52,873 nucleotides of DNA from DASZBR01 sp033763845 (GTDB taxonomy: Bacteria; Pseudomonadota; Gammaproteobacteria; DASZBR01): NCBI GenBank assembly GCA_033763845.1, contig JANRJR010000058.1, forward strand, positions 1 through 52,873. Reading direction: 5' to 3'. Shown here piece after piece: positions 51,126 through 52,873 of this stretch (its first letter is position 1; every line of letters begins with the position of its first letter). The notes beneath the pieces were generated by a model. The model saw only the letters and a program-made list of their open reading frames with translations, did not search any database and was not told the origin of the DNA. The translations under genes and the position numbers were made by a program.

Positions 51126-51525
51126 TCTCGCCACCGTAAATGATCGCGGTAAAAACACGATGCTGAGCTTGTTAGATATACAATTTACTGAAGTAGGTGA
51201 TAATTATTTAATTGCGACGATGCCGGTTGATCACCGTGTTCATCAACCGATAGGGATTATGCATGGTGGTGCGTCGTGTGTATTAGCTGAAACCGTCGGA
51301 AGTACTGCCGCGAATTTTGCGGTCGACCAAACCAAAAATTACTGCGTAGGATTATCCATTAATACCAACCATATCCGCTCTGTTAAATCTGGATTGTTAC
51401 ATGCCAAAGCCACGCCATATCATTTAGGCCGTTCAACTCACGTCTGGAATATTGATATTATTGATGAAAACAAAAAGCTTATTTCGACAACGACGTTGAC
51501 GATGGCAGTGTTGGAGCGAAGATAG
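51103..51525 (+). CDS. Hotdog-fold thioesterase (PaaI/MenI/EntH family)
   Basis: A 140-residue protein. The start at 51103 (MIWKQKADLATVN) has TGGAG 8 nt upstream and lies 23 nt inside ppk. The motif HQPIGIMHGGASCVLAETVGS holds the catalytic residues of the 4-hydroxybenzoyl-CoA-thioesterase clan, and the hydrophobic helix follows. The substrate (an acyl-CoA, perhaps DHNA-CoA in menaquinone synthesis or general house-cleaning) is not determined by sequence. Confidence 0.9.
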   Translation: MIWKQKADLATVNDRGKNTMLSLLDIQFTEVGDNYLIATMPVDHRVHQPIGIMHGGASCVLAETVGSTAANFAVDQTKNYCVGLSINTNHIRSVKSGLLHAKATPYHLGRSTHVWNIDIIDENKKLISTTTLTMAVLERR

Positions 51526-51526
51526 T

Positions 51527-52873
51527 TTAAAACCCATACGGATGATTGGCATCTACATGAACAACATCATCTGTATAAACTTGAATATTCGCTTGGCTTT
51601 CTGCGTTTTCTGCGACTACTCTATCGCCCAAATAAACACTATCGCCCAGTGATAACATTCGCATACTGCCATCTTGACCAATCACAATGACATTACCTTG
51701 CAACCACAATACTCTTCCGATCACAATGATATCAGCATGATTTGAAAAAGTGTGATTATAATAATCCGGATAATTCAACATCAACAGATTAGGCAACTGA
51801 CTTAATGGCGATGATGGGATAGGTTCAGACACAATAATTAATGCTCCTAAAATATAATTAATATTGTAATTCGCTGCATTAAATGTTCCACCAGCCGGAT
51901 TTGAAACTGACGTAATAGGATAAGAACCTAACACAGCTCCTCCATTCAATCCTGCGCTTACAATATCCACTGTTCCAATGGTTTCTCCATTTTGAAGGCC
52001 ACTACTTGAAAAGGCACTAGTAGTCGACGGCAATGTTTGCCCAAAGAGTTTAACTTGATTATTTGCTGTGATAGTTAAGGCAGCGGGATTGACACTAATG
52101 CTTCCCGTTAGGATATAGGTAATTGCATAATTGGAAGCATTAAATGTCCCTCCTGCTGCATTGGATACACTGGTAATTGCATAAGGACTTGATGCGACTC
52201 CAGCGGTTGGTGATAAACCCGCACTGCTGATATCAACGGTTCCAATCGTTTCACCATTTTGCAGCGGGGTTGACGTAAAAAGATTTGTGGTTGACGGCAA
52301 TATTTGCCCGTAAGTTTTAGTTTGATTGCTTGCGGTAATACTTAATGGCGCTTGATTAACGGTTAATAATCCATTTACATAACTAATGGTGTAATTGCTT
52401 AAACCCGTTCCAGTTGCAGCTGAGGCAACAATTGAATATGGACCACCCAAAACTGTAGCAGTCGCTGGTGTTCCTGCACTTGTCAGATTTACGCTTGAAA
52501 TACTGTCTGAATTAACTAATCCATTAGAGGTAAACTCGGTTCCACCAAAATTAAATACGGAACCATAAATCTTGCTTTGGTTATCTGCTGTAATGGTTAA
52601 GGCTTTTGGATTAACCGTTAATAATCCATTTACATATGTGATTGAGTAGTTACTTAACCCACTTCCCGTTGCTGCTGATGCAACAATTGAATATGGGCTA
52701 CCTGATACTGTTGCTGTTGAAGGTGAACCTGCACTTGTGAGATTTACGCTTGAAATACTATCCGAATTAACTAAACCGTTAGAGGTAAATTCAGTTCCCG
52801 CGAAATTAAACACTGAACCGTAAATCTTGGTTTGGTTATCTGCTGTAATGGTTAATGCTTTTGGATTAACTGT
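51527..52873 (-). CDS. MBG-repeat surface protein, C-terminal part (partial)
   Basis: The frame stays open to the window edge, so the N-terminal part is missing; the GTG at 52811-52813 is internal. The visible 448 residues hold four MBG-type repeats (about 85, 85, 89 and 85 residues). The pairs share LTITADNQ-KIYG-VFNF, NGLVNSDSISSVNLTSAG and GLSNY-I-YVNGLLTV. A tail of about 100 residues follows: SEPIPSSP, a hydrophobic stretch, then GRVLWLQGNVIVIGQDGS and LSLGDSVYLGDRVV. This tail resembles FecR-like or LapA-type N-terminal retention modules. Such repeat proteins are usually secreted adhesins or filamentous-haemagglutinin relatives. It is convergent with the thioesterase gene, 1 nt apart. 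Confidence 0.8.
   Translation of the reverse strand, partial: TVNPKALTITADNQTKIYGSVFNFAGTEFTSNGLVNSDSISSVNLTSAGSPSTATVSGSPYSIVASAATGSGLSNYSITYVNGLLTVNPKALTITADNQSKIYGSVFNFGGTEFTSNGLVNSDSISSVNLTSAGTPATATVLGGPYSIVASAATGTGLSNYTISYVNGLLTVNQAPLSITASNQTKTYGQILPSTTNLFTSTPLQNGETIGTVDISSAGLSPTAGVASSPYAITSVSNAAGGTFNASNYAITYILTGSISVNPAALTITANNQVKLFGQTLPSTTSAFSSSGLQNGETIGTVDIVSAGLNGGAVLGSYPITSVSNPAGGTFNAANYNINYILGALIIVSEPIPSSPLSQLPNLLMLNYPDYYNHTFSNHADIIVIGRVLWLQGNVIVIGQDGSMRMLSLGDSVYLGDRVVAENAESQANIQVYTDDVVHVDANHPYGF
51830..52861 (-). repeat. Tandem coding repeats of the MBG protein
   Basis: Unit A1 (52607-52861) and A2 (52352-52606) are each 255 nt and nearly identical over most of their length. B1 (52085-52351, 267 nt) and B2 (51830-52084, 255 nt) form a second, more diverged pair. 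The A units are similar enough for slippage or recombination to change the copy number. Confidence 0.85.

Noticed and set aside
51830..52861. CRISPR-like array
   Set aside because: The repeats are 255-267 nt, in frame and encode protein domains; there are no short repeat-spacer units anywhere in the window.

Overview
This window is chromosomal DNA from a gammaproteobacterium, about 40 % GC by eye. Four things point to an intracellular or amoeba-associated member of the Legionellales (Legionella/Coxiella/Aquicella/Berkiella-like): mevalonate-pathway genes (mvaD plus a GHMP kinase), three porins of the LbtU/DUF3573 kind, a SET-domain gene, and several Lys-rich or eukaryote-flavoured small proteins. 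The genus cannot be fixed from the sequence alone. Genes are tightly packed with many 1-38 nt overlaps, and only a few intergenic gaps exceed 100 nt. None exceeds 300 nt.

Layout. 1-9040: the start of glmS, a SET-domain gene on the opposite strand, then glmU and the complete F1Fo ATP synthase operon (atpIBEFHAGDC, minus strand). 9194-11847: a Rieske ferredoxin, rfbD and rfbC (dTDP-rhamnose), a HIT hydrolase, and a short TrhO-like rhodanese transcribed the other way. 11872-12403: a 45-residue Lys-rich ORF followed by a Doc-type toxin. 12535-17419: ppa, a VUT-family membrane protein, parC, mvaD and a GHMP kinase. 17561-23298: an unrecognised 681-residue polytopic membrane protein, anmK, an FAD-linked oxidase, and a qmcA-nfeD pair. 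23390-29408: a type VI secretion membrane/baseplate set (tssJ-tssK-tssL-tssM and a TagF-like gene) ending in trmL. 29512-30877: a 33-residue AT-hook protein, marC, and a Ser-rich coiled-coil protein. 30932-34996: mdh and a NitT/TauT-like ABC transporter without a binding protein. 35078-40236: three LbtU-like porins with cysQ among them, with two terminators and a promoter. 40463-40743: a tRNA cluster Gly-Cys-Leu. 40832-43308: hemF-pyrG. 43305-44736: a LuxR-type regulator, a divergent second-type Hfq, and a small YacG-like zinc protein read from the other side of a lux-box-like dyad. 44739-51525: pncB, then an overlapping operon of aconitase, hemB, ppk and a hotdog thioesterase. 51527-52873: the C-terminal end of a repetitive MBG-domain protein that runs out of the window.

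The parts that look least ordinary are: (a) the LuxR / Hfq-like / zinc-ribbon locus with its dyad; (b) the type VI membrane set whose TssM lacks the usual N-terminal membrane hairpin; (c) the SET gene sitting inside the normally contiguous glmU-glmS neighbourhood; (d) the Doc toxin with a non-Phd-looking partner; and (e) several small basic or low-complexity proteins. Two families of short palindromic intergenic repeats recur across the window, and one copy supplies the stop codon of the SET gene while another supplies the -35 of ppa.
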